Program-made: the position numbers and the translations under genes
Notes under the pieces: model-generated
Seen by the model: the letters and a program-made list of their open reading frames with translations, nothing else
Database searches by the model: none
Told to the model about the DNA's origin: nothing
Source of the DNA: Natronococcus occultus SP4
Lineage (GTDB): Archaea > Halobacteriota > Halobacteria > Halobacteriales > Natrialbaceae
Assembly: GCF_000328685.1 (NCBI RefSeq)
Contig: NC_019974.1
Coordinates: 3,153,001-3,217,000, forward strand
Direction: 5' to 3'
DNA length: 64,000 nt
Shown: positions 32,890 to 42,287 of the stretch, one piece after another
How the letters are laid out: each line of letters begins with the position of its first letter
Position numbering within the stretch: position 1 is the first letter of the stretch

Positions 32890-33915
32890 TTATCGATCGT
32901 AAATGAAGCTCTCGACGACGTCGGCGTACGTTTCCATGAACTGTGAGGTTTCCTCGACCTCGGTCTCGGTCTCGTCGGGGCCGCGGTAGTCAAGAATGTC
33001 GTCGAGTCCGCCCTGGTTTTCGGCCTCGGAGAGGAACTGCTCGTCCTCGAACACCGCGGCGTAGGTCTCGGCGAGCCGCTCGAACCGGTCGGGCTGGTTT
33101 TCCTGGAGCCCGCCGGGGACGACCATGAGCTTCCACTGGCCGAGCCCCTCGTCGACGAGCGGGACGTCCTCGAGACCGATATCGGCGAACGACGGTGTGT
33201 CGGGCCACAGCTCCTGGGGCTCTGCGGTGTGTGAGCCCAGCGCGAGGACGTCGCCGACGTGGTCGGGGTTAAAGGCCCACGGCTGGTTGACGCCCGCGTC
33301 GACGTCGCCCGCGAGGACGGCCTGCCGAACCCCGGCGCCGCCCTCCATGTTGACGACCGTCAGATCCAGATCGTAGGTCTCCTCGACCAGCAGCGCCGAC
33401 AGCGCCGTGTTCCCGATCGCGGAGGTGATCCCGACGGTGGCACCGTCCTCGCGAGCGTACTCGACGAACTCCGAGAGATCGTCGTACGGCCGATCGAGCG
33501 GAGCGAACCACATCGTCGGATCCCAGTGGTGGGTCCCCAGGTAGTCGAACGACGCCATCCGGTAGGGAGCGTTCTGGAAGAGCCAGGTGGCCTGCATCTG
33601 GGGCATGTTCCACATCGCGACCGTGGTGCCGTCCGGATCGGCGTTGTACAGCTCCTCGCCGCCGACCTGGGTCGAGCCGCCGGGGTAGTTCTCGACGACG
33701 AACTCGACGCCGAGCCGATCCGCCCACACGGGGGTCGTGATCCGCATTGATCGGTCGGTTCCGCCGCCTTGTGCCCAGGGGACGACCGCCGTGATCCGTC
33801 CGTCGTCGAACTGTTCGGTAACGCCGAACGCTTCGGCGCCGTACGCTGCCGTAACCGAGAGTCCCGTCACGCCGGCCGCGAGAAACTCCCGTCTACCGAT
33901 ATCTGTGACTGGCAT
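32890..33915 (-). CDS. tctC: Tripartite tricarboxylate transporter substrate-binding protein (TctC/Bug)
   Basis: 341 residues. Twin-arginine signal (IGRREFLAAGVTGLSVTAAY), then the TctC fold: ITAVVPWAQGGGTDRSMRI is the carboxylate-binding start, followed by VENYPGGSTQVGGEELY and GVRQAVLAGDVDAGVN. Captures a dicarboxylate-type ligand outside the cell and delivers it to TctAB. First gene of the operon; no lipobox, so it may be released or held otherwise. Ligand unknown. Confidence 0.9.
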   Translation of the reverse strand: MPVTDIGRREFLAAGVTGLSVTAAYGAEAFGVTEQFDDGRITAVVPWAQGGGTDRSMRITTPVWADRLGVEFVVENYPGGSTQVGGEELYNADPDGTTVAMWNMPQMQATWLFQNAPYRMASFDYLGTHHWDPTMWFAPLDRPYDDLSEFVEYAREDGATVGITSAIGNTALSALLVEETYDLDLTVVNMEGGAGVRQAVLAGDVDAGVNQPWAFNPDHVGDVLALGSHTAEPQELWPDTPSFADIGLEDVPLVDEGLGQWKLMVVPGGLQENQPDRFERLAETYAAVFEDEQFLSEAENQGGLDDILDYRGPDETETEVEETSQFMETYADVVESFIYDR

Positions 33916-34249
33916 TATCTCTGTAGACCGTCCCCGCGAGCATCATCGTTTCACCCGGCCGGGGACGAGCACCGGGTCGGTCTGTTACGTTCCCTTACCG
34001 AACTGCACACTGTGAGGGTCGGAATCGGCGGCCATCGACGGTTCGTGACCGACGGTCCGACCGGCTGCGACTCGAATTGTTACTTCTGGTATATTTGTTA
34101 CTAACAACTCAGTTAGGGTTGGGGGTTCTGCCTGCATGTGCAAATAACGTTCATGAATAATCACCGCGAAGTGTCACCTGTGACCCGAGCGTCTTGTTAC
34201 ATGATAGCTTTCAACAGACCCTTGTCGGCTCGCCATCGTACTGATTCGT
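33916..34249. other. Divergent intergenic region
   Basis: 334 bases between tctC and the radical SAM gene. AT-rich near 34080-34115, with CTAAC and GTTAG as a small inverted repeat (34101-34116) after TATATTTG. No gene or RNA recognised; probably promoters for both sides. Confidence 0.45.
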
Positions 34250-35197
34250 ATGAAGTCCGGCTCACCGGCGACGACGGCGAACGCCCGCTCGCTCCGGCCC
34301 GAAACGTTCGACGCGCGGATCGACGATCTGTGGGAGCGCTACGAGGAGTGCGATCTCTGTGCGTACGACTGCGGGGTCGACCGCACCGCCGGCGACGTCG
34401 GCACCTGCCAGGTCGACGACACCGCGTACGTCTCAACGTACTTCCCCCACTTCGGCGAGGAAGACTGCCTGAAGGGCCACAACGGGAGCGGAACGATCTT
34501 TCTCGCGAACTGCAACATGAAATGCGTCTTCTGTCAGAACTTCGAGACGAGCCACGAGGCGAAAGGCGATCCCGCGACACCCGCGGAGATCGCCGAGATG
34601 GCCCTCGAACTCGAAGCGAAGGGCTGTCACAACATCAACTTCGTCTCCCCGACCCACCACTCGCCCCACCTTGTCGAGGCGGTTCGGATCGCCATCGAGG
34701 CCGGCCTCGACCTCCCGATCGTCTGGAACTGCGGTGGCTACGAACGCCCGGAGATCCTCGAGCGACTCGAGGGGATCGTCGACATCTACATGCCCGACGT
34801 GAAGTGGGGCAACGACGCCGCCGCGGCGCGGTACTCGAAGGCGCCCAACTACTGGTCGAACGTCACCGACTCGCTCCGGGAGATGCACCGACAGGTCGGC
34901 GACCTCCGGCTCGACGACACCGGGCTCGCGACGGGCGGGCTCCTCGTTCGCCACCTCGTCATGCCCAACCACGTCGAGAGCGCGAAGCGAGTGCTGTCGT
35001 TCCTTGCCGAGGAGGTCTCCGAGAAGACGTTCGTCGACGTCATGGCGCAGTACCGGCCCCACTACAAGGCGAAATCGGAGCCGTTCTACGAGGAGATCAG
35101 CCGTCCGATCACCGCCGCGGAGTACGAGGCGGTCGTCGACCACGCTCGCGAGGCGGGTCTCGAGCGACTCTACCTCGATCGCTCGATGCTACTCTGA
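34250..35197 (+). CDS. Radical SAM protein, PflA/YfkA-like (COG1313 type)
   Basis: 315 residues. The radical-SAM cluster motif CNMKCVFC lies near residue 88, after an N-terminal Cys-rich segment (ECDLCAYDCGVD and GTCQVDD). NINFVSPTHHSPH and VWNCGGYER are typical of the uncharacterised PflX/COG1313 group. Members are assumed to be activating or modifying enzymes; the target is unknown. The gene converges with the nucleotidyltransferase at 35189, the two overlapping by nine bases at their 3' ends. Confidence 0.83.
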   Translation: MKSGSPATTANARSLRPETFDARIDDLWERYEECDLCAYDCGVDRTAGDVGTCQVDDTAYVSTYFPHFGEEDCLKGHNGSGTIFLANCNMKCVFCQNFETSHEAKGDPATPAEIAEMALELEAKGCHNINFVSPTHHSPHLVEAVRIAIEAGLDLPIVWNCGGYERPEILERLEGIVDIYMPDVKWGNDAAAARYSKAPNYWSNVTDSLREMHRQVGDLRLDDTGLATGGLLVRHLVMPNHVESAKRVLSFLAEEVSEKTFVDVMAQYRPHYKAKSEPFYEEISRPITAAEYEAVVDHAREAGLERLYLDRSMLL

Positions 35198-35902
35198 CCG
35201 CTCGAGCAGCCGCTCGGCCCGCTCGCGGTCGGCCGGCGTATTGACGTTGACTCGCGAGCCCGGCAGCCGAACGGCGTCGACGCGTCGCCCCGCTCGCGCC
35301 AGGAGGCCGACCGCCTCGCTGAGTTCGAACTCGCCGCTGTCGGCGGGGCGGGCGAGCGCGAGTGCGTGAAAGATCCGCGGCGGCAGGACGTAACACCCAG
35401 TCGTCACCAGCTTCGAGGGCGGGTCGTCGGCCTTCTCGACGATTCCCGTGACGTGACCGTCCTCGAGGACGACCGCGCCCGTCTCGCTGGCGGTCTCCCG
35501 ATCGACCTCCTCGACGAGCACCGCGGCCTCGGCCCCGGTCGAGCGAACGCGTTCGATGGCGGGGTCGATCCTGCCGTCGAACACGTTGTCGCCGTTCAGG
35601 ACGACGAACGGCTCCTCGAGATAGGGCTCGGCGAGCGAGACCGCGTGACCGAGCCCCGTCCGCTCGCGCTGGTGGACGTAAGTGATCGGAACGTCCCGGT
35701 AGGTGTCGCCGAAGCGGTCGACGATCTGTGACTTGCGGTAGCCGACGACAACGACGAGCTCGTCGACGCCAGCTGCCAGCAACGTCTCGAAGACGTGGCT
35801 CAGGATCGGTCGCTCGTCCACCTCGACGAGTCCCTTCGGTACGTCCTCGGTCAGCGGGCGCAGTCGCGTACCCTCGCCTGCGGCGGGGACGACTCCCTTC
35901 AT
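35189..35902 (-). CDS. Sugar-1-phosphate nucleotidylyltransferase
   Basis: 237 residues, only the nucleotidyltransferase domain. PAAGEGTRLRPLTEDVPKGL is the nucleotide-binding signature and VLNGDNVFDG the metal-binding Asp. It is a paralogue of aglF at 48.7 kb (shared THVFE/VVGY/YRDVPITY-HQRE pattern) but more diverged and isolated from the glycan island. Likely makes a UDP- or dTDP-sugar; the exact substrate is not clear. Confidence 0.85.
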   Translation of the reverse strand: MKGVVPAAGEGTRLRPLTEDVPKGLVEVDERPILSHVFETLLAAGVDELVVVVGYRKSQIVDRFGDTYRDVPITYVHQRERTGLGHAVSLAEPYLEEPFVVLNGDNVFDGRIDPAIERVRSTGAEAAVLVEEVDRETASETGAVVLEDGHVTGIVEKADDPPSKLVTTGCYVLPPRIFHALALARPADSGEFELSEAVGLLARAGRRVDAVRLPGSRVNVNTPADRERAERLLERSE

Positions 35903-36097
35903 ATCTCCCCATAGCCGCCCGCCCGGGAAAAGTCACGAGGACGGTGTAGGCTGATCGACCTCGCGGACCCGCGGTCGGCGGGCCGAACCACAAAACAGAT
36001 ACCCCCGCCCCCGAGCCGTCTACCCGGTCGGGGCGTTCGCACGGCGCCAGGTGACGCGTGTTCCGACCCTCCTGTTTCCGATCGGCCAGCGGCGGCG

Positions 36098-37150
36098 CTA
36101 GACGCTCGGCGCGGGGTCGGCGGACTGTGGCTCCGACCGTGTGGATTCGGCATCAAGCCACGCCTCGGCGTCGAGGGCGGCCATGCTCCCGGTGCCCGCC
36201 GAGGTCACCGCCTGGCGGTAGTCGGGATCCATCACGTCCCCCGCACCGAAGACGCCCTCGACTGCGGTCTCGGTCGTCATCCCCTCGCGGGTCTCCAGGT
36301 GGCCGGAGTCGGCCAGTTCGACCGCGGTGTCCTCGAGGAAGTCGGTGTTCGGAACGTGGCCGACGCCGTAGAAGATCCCGCCGACGTCGACGGTCTCTCG
36401 GTCGACCTCGGTCGCGGCCTCCGGCGCCGCGCTCCCCGCGAGTTTCTCCGTCGGGTGGCCGTCGGGGTGGGAACCGAGCGTCGCGCCGGTGACGCCGTCC
36501 TCGCGGGAGCCGTGGATCGCGAGCAGCTCCGCGTTCCAGCGGACGGCGATCTTCTCGTGGTCGCGGGCCCGCTCGGCCATGATGTCCGAGGCACGTAGCT
36601 CGTCGCGGCGGTGGACGACCGTCACCGAGTCGGCGAACTTCGCGAGGAACAGCGCCTCCTCCATCGCCGAGTCGCCCCCGCCGATCACGAGGACGTCGTC
36701 GCCGCGGTGGAAGGCGCCGTCGCAGGTCGCACACGTCGAGACGCCGTAGCCCATCAGTTCGTCCTCGCCGTCGGCGCCGACCCAGCGGGCGCTGGCACCG
36801 GTCGCGACGATCAGCGCCCGCGTCCGGACGCTGTCGCCGTTCGCGAGCTCGAGTTCGAACGGCCGGTCCTCGAGTGTGGCGTCCTCGACGGCGGCGTGGC
36901 GAAAGTCGGCGCCGAACCGTTCGGCCTGTGCTTTCCCGCGCTGGATCAGTTCCATCCCGCCGACGCCCTCGGGGAACCCGAGGTAGTTCTCGACGTCGGT
37001 GGTCAGGGTGAGCTGGCCGCCCGGCTCGGGCCCCTCGAGGACGAGGGGGTCGAGGTCGGCCCGCGCGGCGTAGACGGCGGCCGAGAGACCGGCGACGCCG
37101 GAGCCGACGATCACGACGTCGCGAACGGTCGCGGTCGAGTCCTCGCTCAT
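36098..37150 (-). CDS. trxB: Thioredoxin-disulfide reductase
   Basis: 350 residues. FAD-binding GSGVAGLSAAVYAAR at 16-30, redox CATC at 140-143, NAD(P)-binding VIGGGDSAMEEALFLA, and GVFGAGDVMDPDYRQAVTSA at the end. Reduces the adjacent thioredoxin. Start ATG 37150 overlaps the trxA stop (ATGA), so the pair is coupled. Upstream extension rejected: it lies inside trxA. The last ~15 residues are an acidic/Ser tail. Confidence 0.94.
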   Translation of the reverse strand: MSEDSTATVRDVVIVGSGVAGLSAAVYAARADLDPLVLEGPEPGGQLTLTTDVENYLGFPEGVGGMELIQRGKAQAERFGADFRHAAVEDATLEDRPFELELANGDSVRTRALIVATGASARWVGADGEDELMGYGVSTCATCDGAFHRGDDVLVIGGGDSAMEEALFLAKFADSVTVVHRRDELRASDIMAERARDHEKIAVRWNAELLAIHGSREDGVTGATLGSHPDGHPTEKLAGSAAPEAATEVDRETVDVGGIFYGVGHVPNTDFLEDTAVELADSGHLETREGMTTETAVEGVFGAGDVMDPDYRQAVTSAGTGSMAALDAEAWLDAESTRSEPQSADPAPSV

Positions 37151-37506
37151 TCGGTGTAGCGCTCGATCAGGCTGCGGAGTCGGTCCTCCGGCAGGGCGCC
37201 GGTGTGCTGTTCGACCTGCTCGCCGTCGGCGAACACGAGCAGCGTGGGGACGCCGCGGACGCCGTAGGTAGCGGCGAGTTGCTGGTTGGCGTCGACGTCG
37301 ACCTTCGCGACGGTCGCGTCGGTCTCGGCCGCGATCGTCTCGACGAGGGGCTCGAGCATCTGACAGGGGCCACACCAGTCGGCGTGGAAGTCCACGAGCA
37401 CGACGTCACGGTCGCTCACGATCGCGTCGAGGTCGTCCTCGCCGTCGACGTGGAGCGGTTCGTTCGTCGGTCGGTCCGCCGAGCCGCTGGTTGCATCGGT
37501 TGTCAT
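37147..37506 (-). CDS. trxA: Thioredoxin
   Basis: 119 residues. Redox site WCGPC at 44-48 in VLVDFHADWCGPCQM, cis-Pro loop GVRGVPTLLVF. The N-terminal ~25 residues are an acidic extension. ATG 37506 follows a TATA-like CTTAAAC on the minus strand (about 37530-37537) at leaderless spacing. A 24-base imperfect palindrome lies just upstream of that box and may be an operator. Operon trxA-trxB. Confidence 0.94.
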   Translation of the reverse strand: MTTDATSGSADRPTNEPLHVDGEDDLDAIVSDRDVVLVDFHADWCGPCQMLEPLVETIAAETDATVAKVDVDANQQLAATYGVRGVPTLLVFADGEQVEQHTGALPEDRLRSLIERYTE

Positions 37507-37529
37507 CACGTCCTCGTTCGGGCCAGAGG

Positions 37530-37537
37530 CGTTTAAG
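37530..37537 (-). promoter_or_regulatory. TATA-like element of trxA-trxB
   Basis: The minus strand reads CCTTAAAC, 24-31 bases before the trxA ATG. Confidence 0.5.
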
Positions 37538-37547
37538 GCTTTTGTAG

Positions 37548-37571
37548 GTGGTGTGCAATACAGTACACCAC
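37548..37571. promoter_or_regulatory. Palindromic candidate operator upstream of trxA
   Basis: GTGGTGT (37548-37554) and ACACCAC (37565-37571) are perfect 7-base inverted arms around a 10-base centre, placed 11 bases upstream of the TATA-like element. This is where haloarchaeal activators or redox-responsive repressors bind. The regulator is unknown. Confidence 0.5.
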
Positions 37572-37728
37572 GACCCGATCGAACTGTCCTTACCTGACCA
37601 AGCAGCCTCGATAGAGATGATTGACGACGGCATTTCCGTTTTCTCTGCTCCCTACTCCGGTCGATGGCTCTACCGTAATTGTGTATACTGTGCAAAGTAT
37701 TACGGATTCCAAACCCGTATCACGACCC

Positions 37729-38008
37729 ATGAGTGACCGATCCGAGACGGTTCGCGTCTGGCTGGTCGAGCGAACCTACTCTGACGACGAGCAGAATCTC
37801 ATCATCCTGGTGTATGCAACCCCCGACGGTGAGCGGTATCCGGAAAGAACGGGCGATCACGAGTTCGACGGACGACCGACCGACGACGGCCACGGTGACC
37901 GTCGCCCCGTCGAACCTCGGCGCCGTCGATGATCCGGAGCTCCGGGAGCAGTACGCGACGGAGGCGAGCCGGATGGCCGAGACCCACGAGCCGGACGACG
38001 CGATCTAG
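37729..38008 (+). pseudogene. Frameshifted small haloarchaeal gene
   Basis: Two frames join to one sensible protein. From ATG 37729 the frame reads SDRSETVRVWLVERTYSDDE through ILVYATPDGERY, then becomes Arg/Pro-rich. From about 37840 a second frame reads RKERAITSSTDDRPTTATVT and on to LREQYATEASRMAETHEPDD, stop at 38006-38008. One extra base (or loss of two) near 37838 explains this. It resembles ~90-residue haloarchaeal hypotheticals. Sequencing error is possible. Confidence 0.6.
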
Positions 38009-38030
38009 CGACTCACCCCGCTGTTCCCGT

Positions 38031-39884
38031 TCAGTCGTGTGGATGAAACCGCTTGACCGCGCGGTCGACCGCCTCCGTCCGCCCGATGAAGGTGACCCGA
38101 TCGCCGTCGCGCAGCACGTGGTCCCCGGTCGGAACCTCCGTCGTCCCGTCGCCGTGGGTCACCAGCCCGACGAGACAGCCGTCGGGAATCTCGGCGTTGA
38201 GCTGGGCGATCGTCTTCCCGACGAGATCCGTCGCCGTCACCTCGATCTCCTGGACGTCGCCCGTTCGACCGAGTTCGTTCATCCACGCCGATAGTGACGG
38301 CCGCTCGAGGACGTTCTCGAGCGACCACGCGGTCGCCATCGAGAGGTCGATCGCGCGGACGCCGAGCGATTCGAACGCCTCGACGTTGTCTGGCTGGTTG
38401 ACCCGCGAGGCGACCGTCTCGACGTCGAAGCTGGTCCGTGCGAGCTGGCAGGCCAGCAGGTTCGCGTCGTCGTCGGGCGTCGCCGCGATGACGTTTTTCG
38501 CCTCGTCGATCCCCGCCCGCTTGAGGACGCCGGCGTCGGTGCCGTCGCCCTCGAGGGCGCGCAGTCCCCGTTCGCGGCTCCGTTCGACCGCGTCCGGGTC
38601 CTCGTCGACGACGAGGACGTTCTCTCCGTCCCGTTCGAGCCGTTCCGCGAGGGAGAGACCGACTCGTCCCCCGCCGATGATGATCGTGCGCATTGGTGAG
38701 ACTCCGAGGTGGGTCGCGATCCGTCCTGCGAGGCCGGCCTGGAGGACGACCGTCGCGAAGATGATCAGGAAGACGGTACCGGCCAGCAGCTGGGCCTCCT
38801 GTGGCTGGCCGAGCGCCTGGAGCTCGACGGCAAACAGCGTCGCGACGCTCGCGGGGATGATCCCGCGGGGACCGACGGCGCTGAGAAAGAGCCGCTCGTC
38901 CCGTGTGAACCGTTCGCCGGTCGTCGCGAGGTAGATCACCGCCGGCCGGAGCACGAGCGTGATCGCGACGACGACGGCGATCCCGGCGACCCCGAGAGTC
39001 GCGATGTCGCCGAAGTCGATCAGCGCCGCCAGCGCGACGAAAATAAACGAAAGGACGACGACCGAGAGATCGTCCAGGAAGTCGACGACGTCCTCGTGGT
39101 GTGGCAGATCGACGTTGCCGAGCGCAAAGCCGGCCATCGCGGCGGCGGCGATCCCGGTCTCGCTGGCGAGCAGCTCCGCGCCGCCGTAGGCGACGACGAT
39201 TCCCGCGAGGACGACCAGTCTGGCGTGCAGCGGCGCGGTCCCGGGCGAGAGGTTGCCCCGGCTGAGAAACAGCCAGACGGCGCCGGCGACGGCGGCGCCG
39301 ACGCCGAGGCCGATCGCCAGCCGGCCCCCGAACTCGCCGAGGAGCCGCATCGGACCGCCGTCGCCGGCGATCAACACCTCGAAGACGACGACCACCAGGA
39401 TCGCGGCGGTGACGTCGTTGAGCACGCCCTCGCCCTCGAGGACGGCCGCAACGTGATCCCGGACGGTGACGACCTGGAGGATGGGGCCGATCACCGTCGG
39501 CCCGGTCGCGATCAGCAGGGCGCCGACCAGCAGGCCGACCTCGAGGCTTGTGTCGAGAAAGGCGACGACGGCGGCCGCGGTTCCCAGCCAGGTGATCGCC
39601 GCGCCGACCGTTGTGAGCCGCAGCAGGGCCGTCGGACTCTCCCGGAGCTTCTCGAGGCGGAGGTGGTAGCCGCCCTCGAAGAGGATGATCGCGACGCTGA
39701 CGCCGACCATCACGGGGAGCCCCTCGCCGAACGTCGCCCGCGAGACGAGACCGACCCCCTCCGGACCGATCGCGACGCCCGCGAGGATCAGAAACAGGAC
39801 GCTTGGGATCCGGAGCCGGTCCGCGAGGACCCGGGAGGCGACCCCGAGCGCCAGTACGACGGCCACGACGCCGATCAGCGTCAC
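38031..39884 (-). CDS. Cation:proton antiporter with TrkA-N and TrkA-C domains
   Basis: 617 residues. Residues ~1-390 form a CPA-type antiporter with about 12 helices (ILFEGGYHLRLEKLRE, ATGPTVIGPILQV with acidic ion-site residues, and the SAVGPRGIIPASVATLFAVE loop). TrkA-N (GGGRVGLSLAERLERDGENV) begins near 400 and TrkA-C follows near 540. It probably exchanges Na+ or K+ for H+, gated by NAD(H) or a nucleotide through the TrkA part. GTG start at 39884. Confidence 0.9.
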   Translation of the reverse strand: MTLIGVVAVVLALGVASRVLADRLRIPSVLFLILAGVAIGPEGVGLVSRATFGEGLPVMVGVSVAIILFEGGYHLRLEKLRESPTALLRLTTVGAAITWLGTAAAVVAFLDTSLEVGLLVGALLIATGPTVIGPILQVVTVRDHVAAVLEGEGVLNDVTAAILVVVVFEVLIAGDGGPMRLLGEFGGRLAIGLGVGAAVAGAVWLFLSRGNLSPGTAPLHARLVVLAGIVVAYGGAELLASETGIAAAAMAGFALGNVDLPHHEDVVDFLDDLSVVVLSFIFVALAALIDFGDIATLGVAGIAVVVAITLVLRPAVIYLATTGERFTRDERLFLSAVGPRGIIPASVATLFAVELQALGQPQEAQLLAGTVFLIIFATVVLQAGLAGRIATHLGVSPMRTIIIGGGRVGLSLAERLERDGENVLVVDEDPDAVERSRERGLRALEGDGTDAGVLKRAGIDEAKNVIAATPDDDANLLACQLARTSFDVETVASRVNQPDNVEAFESLGVRAIDLSMATAWSLENVLERPSLSAWMNELGRTGDVQEIEVTATDLVGKTIAQLNAEIPDGCLVGLVTHGDGTTEVPTGDHVLRDGDRVTFIGRTEAVDRAVKRFHPHD

Positions 39885-39954
39885 GGCTGGGGATCCGTCC
39901 GTCGGTCGATCCGGACGGCGCGACGATCGGTCGGTCGCTCACTGTCCATCGGTA

Positions 39955-40974
39955 TCACTTCCCATCGGTCGCCGACGGGGTATCCGTTTCGCCGTCTCCG
40001 GCCGAGGTGAGAACCTGCGAGAGGATGATCGCGGCGACGGCGAACGACGACCCGACCAGCAGGACGACGCTGAGTACGTCGAGCGCACTCGTCCCCAGCC
40101 AGTCGGCGAGTTCGCTGAGCCCGATTCCGGCGCTTGCCAGCACCATCATGAGTCCGAAGTAGACGATCACGTCGTCCTCTTCGACGATCGTGGTCGCCGC
40201 CGAGCCGATCCGTGCGCCGAGCGCGCTGCCGACCAGCAGCAGGGAGACGACCGCGAGATCGACGCCCCCGGACAGCCCGTAGGTGAAGGTGCCGAACGCG
40301 CCCGAGAACAGTCCGGCGAAGAGGCTCGTCCCGACGGCCGCGGTCAGGGGCGTCCCGATCAGATAGTAGATCGCAGGCATCCGGATGAACCCGCCACCGA
40401 CGCCGATCAGTCCCGAGACGAGACCGACGCCGCCGCCGGAGCCGAGGATCGTCCACAGCGAGGCCCGCCCGCCGGAGGTCAGCGAAAGCATCGGCGGCAC
40501 CTCGTAGGACTGGATCCTCCGGGCGACTGGGGGGATCTCCTCGTCGCTGACCGTCTCGTCGTCCTCGACGTCCTCGAGCCGGTAGGCGCGCCGGAGAAAG
40601 AGGAGGCCGATCCCCGCGAGCAAGACGACGTACGCGACGCCGGTGACGAGTTCGGCGATCCCGAGGGCCTCGAGACCGAAGACGAGTCGGCTGCCGAGTT
40701 CGATCCCGATCGAGAGGACGACGAACAGGACGGCGCCGAGCCGGTAGTCGACCTCGCCGACGTCGTAGTGTTTCAGGACGGCGATGACGGACGTGCCGAA
40801 GTAAAACGCCAGGCCACTACCGATTGCGACGGGCGCGGGATACCCCAGTATCAGCAGCGTCGGGGTGATCAGGAACGACCCGCCCATCCCGAAGAAGCCA
40901 AACAGTACGCCGACCGCGAAGCCGAAGCTCACGAACAGCGCCAGCAGTGCCGGGGAGAGACCGAGTAGCTCCAT
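39955..40974 (-). CDS. TauE/SafE-family sulfite/anion exporter
   Basis: 339 residues with about eight to ten helices in two repeats: GVLFGFFGMGGSFLITPTLL in the first half and LVSGLIGVGGGFIRMPAIYY in the second, both typical of TauE/SafE (DUF81). A long acidic loop around residues 115-150 separates the halves. It follows a 50-residue membrane protein after three bases, forming an operon. Exports sulfite, sulfonate or a related anion; the ion is inferred. Confidence 0.88.
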   Translation of the reverse strand: MELLGLSPALLALFVSFGFAVGVLFGFFGMGGSFLITPTLLILGYPAPVAIGSGLAFYFGTSVIAVLKHYDVGEVDYRLGAVLFVVLSIGIELGSRLVFGLEALGIAELVTGVAYVVLLAGIGLLFLRRAYRLEDVEDDETVSDEEIPPVARRIQSYEVPPMLSLTSGGRASLWTILGSGGGVGLVSGLIGVGGGFIRMPAIYYLIGTPLTAAVGTSLFAGLFSGAFGTFTYGLSGGVDLAVVSLLLVGSALGARIGSAATTIVEEDDVIVYFGLMMVLASAGIGLSELADWLGTSALDVLSVVLLVGSSFAVAAIILSQVLTSAGDGETDTPSATDGK

Positions 40975-40977
40975 CGA

Positions 40978-41130
40978 TTACGTGCTCGCGTTCGTGACTC
41001 GCTCGATCGCCGGCGATGCGACCCGTTCGAGGAGCCCGTAGCCGACGTAGAGAGCAACCGCCTGCAGGAAGACGACGCCGACGAGCGCAGTCGCCCGTGC
41101 GAGCGGCGGGAGTCCGGCGGACTCGATCAT
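40978..41130 (-). CDS. 50-residue membrane protein (DUF7512-like)
   Basis: MIESAGLPPLARATALVGVV begins a single-helix protein with VALYVGYGLLERV. Such a microprotein precedes TauE/SafE genes in haloarchaea (recalled as DUF7512). The stop codon is three bases from the tauE start, so it is co-translated and may be an accessory subunit. ATG 41130 preferred to an upstream start that adds a charged, helix-free extension. Confidence 0.7.
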   Translation of the reverse strand: MIESAGLPPLARATALVGVVFLQAVALYVGYGLLERVASPAIERVTNAST

Positions 41131-41456
41131 GCGTTCCGACCTCCGTTCGAAAGCGGTTGTGTGCGCATCATGGATTTTCACTCACTACTCTCTACCCGGA
41201 GCGCCTGTATAACGCTTTTGGGACTAAAGAACAATATTACTGCAGGAAATCACACGACTATCCAACGAGAATATCCGAATACGTTACGAAAATATAGCAC
41301 CCTCGAAGCGGCGCGGCGCGTTGCTCGGGCGCGACGCTCGAACGAGCTCCCGTAGCGTCGCCGATCGACGTGAATCGCTCGTCGGTCAGCGCTCGAAAAA
41401 CGATTTTGGTATTGGCTAGACAAAACAATATTATACCGCCGGACCGTACTCGGCGT
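41131..41456. other. Divergent intergenic region
   Basis: 326 bases, AT-richer at 41205-41300 and 41395-41440. Holds the Usp TATA box; nothing else recognised. Confidence 0.5.
41427..41435 (+). promoter_or_regulatory. TATA box of the Usp gene
   Basis: AATATTATA, 22-30 bases before ATG 41457; leaderless arrangement. Confidence 0.6.
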
Positions 41457-42287
41457 ATGAAAGCGGTACTCGCGACGGATCTCTCGGCGGCCAGCGAGGC
41501 GACGATCCGCAACGAAACCTGTCTCGACTGTCTCGGACGGATCGGAATCGAGGAGTTTCACCTCGTGACGGTCGTCCCCTCGAACGTCCACGGGGGGATG
41601 CCCGGTATCGACTTCGAGAAGCGCCGGACGAACGCGATCCGACGGTACAGTCGGGTGATCGAGGACGCCGGATTCGACGTCGAAACCCACGTCGTTCGTG
41701 GCACGCCCCACCGACGGATTATCGGTATCGCCGGGACGATCGGGGCGAATCTCACGATCGTTGGCTCCCGCGGAAAGAGTCCGCTCGAGAACCGCGTCGT
41801 CGGGTCGACGGCGCGCAACCTCGCACGCACGACCGAGACGCCACTGCTGGTCAACCGGATCGAGCGCGGCGTCGACGATCCCGATGTCGTCAGACAGCAC
41901 CTCTTCCAGCGGATGCTGTACGCGACCGACTTCTCCGAGAACGCCGAGCGGGCCTTCGAGTCGTTTGCCTACCTGCGACACGCCACCCGAGAGGCGACGC
42001 TCGTCCACGTCGCCACGCCGAAAGACCCCGATCAGGAGAGCGATCCCGAACGGCGACTGGGCAAACTGGCGACCCGGCTCGAGGACTGGGGGATCGACGC
42101 CGAGACCGTCGTCAGGCGGGGCGACCCCGCCGAGGAGATCCTCGCCACGGAAGCCGAAGTAAACCCGACGACGGTACTGGTCGGCTCGCGCGGTCACAGC
42201 CGGCTCCGACGGCTCCTGCTGGGCAGCGTCTCCGAGGACCTCGTCGGTCGTGCGACCGGAAACGTCATGCTGGTCCCGCCGGCGTGA
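41457..42287 (+). CDS. Tandem universal stress protein (two Usp domains)
   Basis: 276 residues, two UspA domains. Each ends with the ATP-binding signature: GSRGKSPLENRVVGST in the first and GSRGHSRLRRLLLGSVS in the second. Each begins with a strand then an Asp (MKAVLATDLS and RMLYATDFSE). ATP-binding Usp proteins help stress survival or regulate transporters; it is divergent from the TauE/SafE operon, and such linkage is frequent in archaea. Confidence 0.9.
   Translation: MKAVLATDLSAASEATIRNETCLDCLGRIGIEEFHLVTVVPSNVHGGMPGIDFEKRRTNAIRRYSRVIEDAGFDVETHVVRGTPHRRIIGIAGTIGANLTIVGSRGKSPLENRVVGSTARNLARTTETPLLVNRIERGVDDPDVVRQHLFQRMLYATDFSENAERAFESFAYLRHATREATLVHVATPKDPDQESDPERRLGKLATRLEDWGIDAETVVRRGDPAEEILATEAEVNPTTVLVGSRGHSRLRRLLLGSVSEDLVGRATGNVMLVPPA

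Noticed and set aside
38005-39942. 645-residue open frame overlapping the antiporter on the same strand
   Set aside because: Arg/Gly-rich shadow without motifs; the antiporter/TrkA domains are in the other frame.
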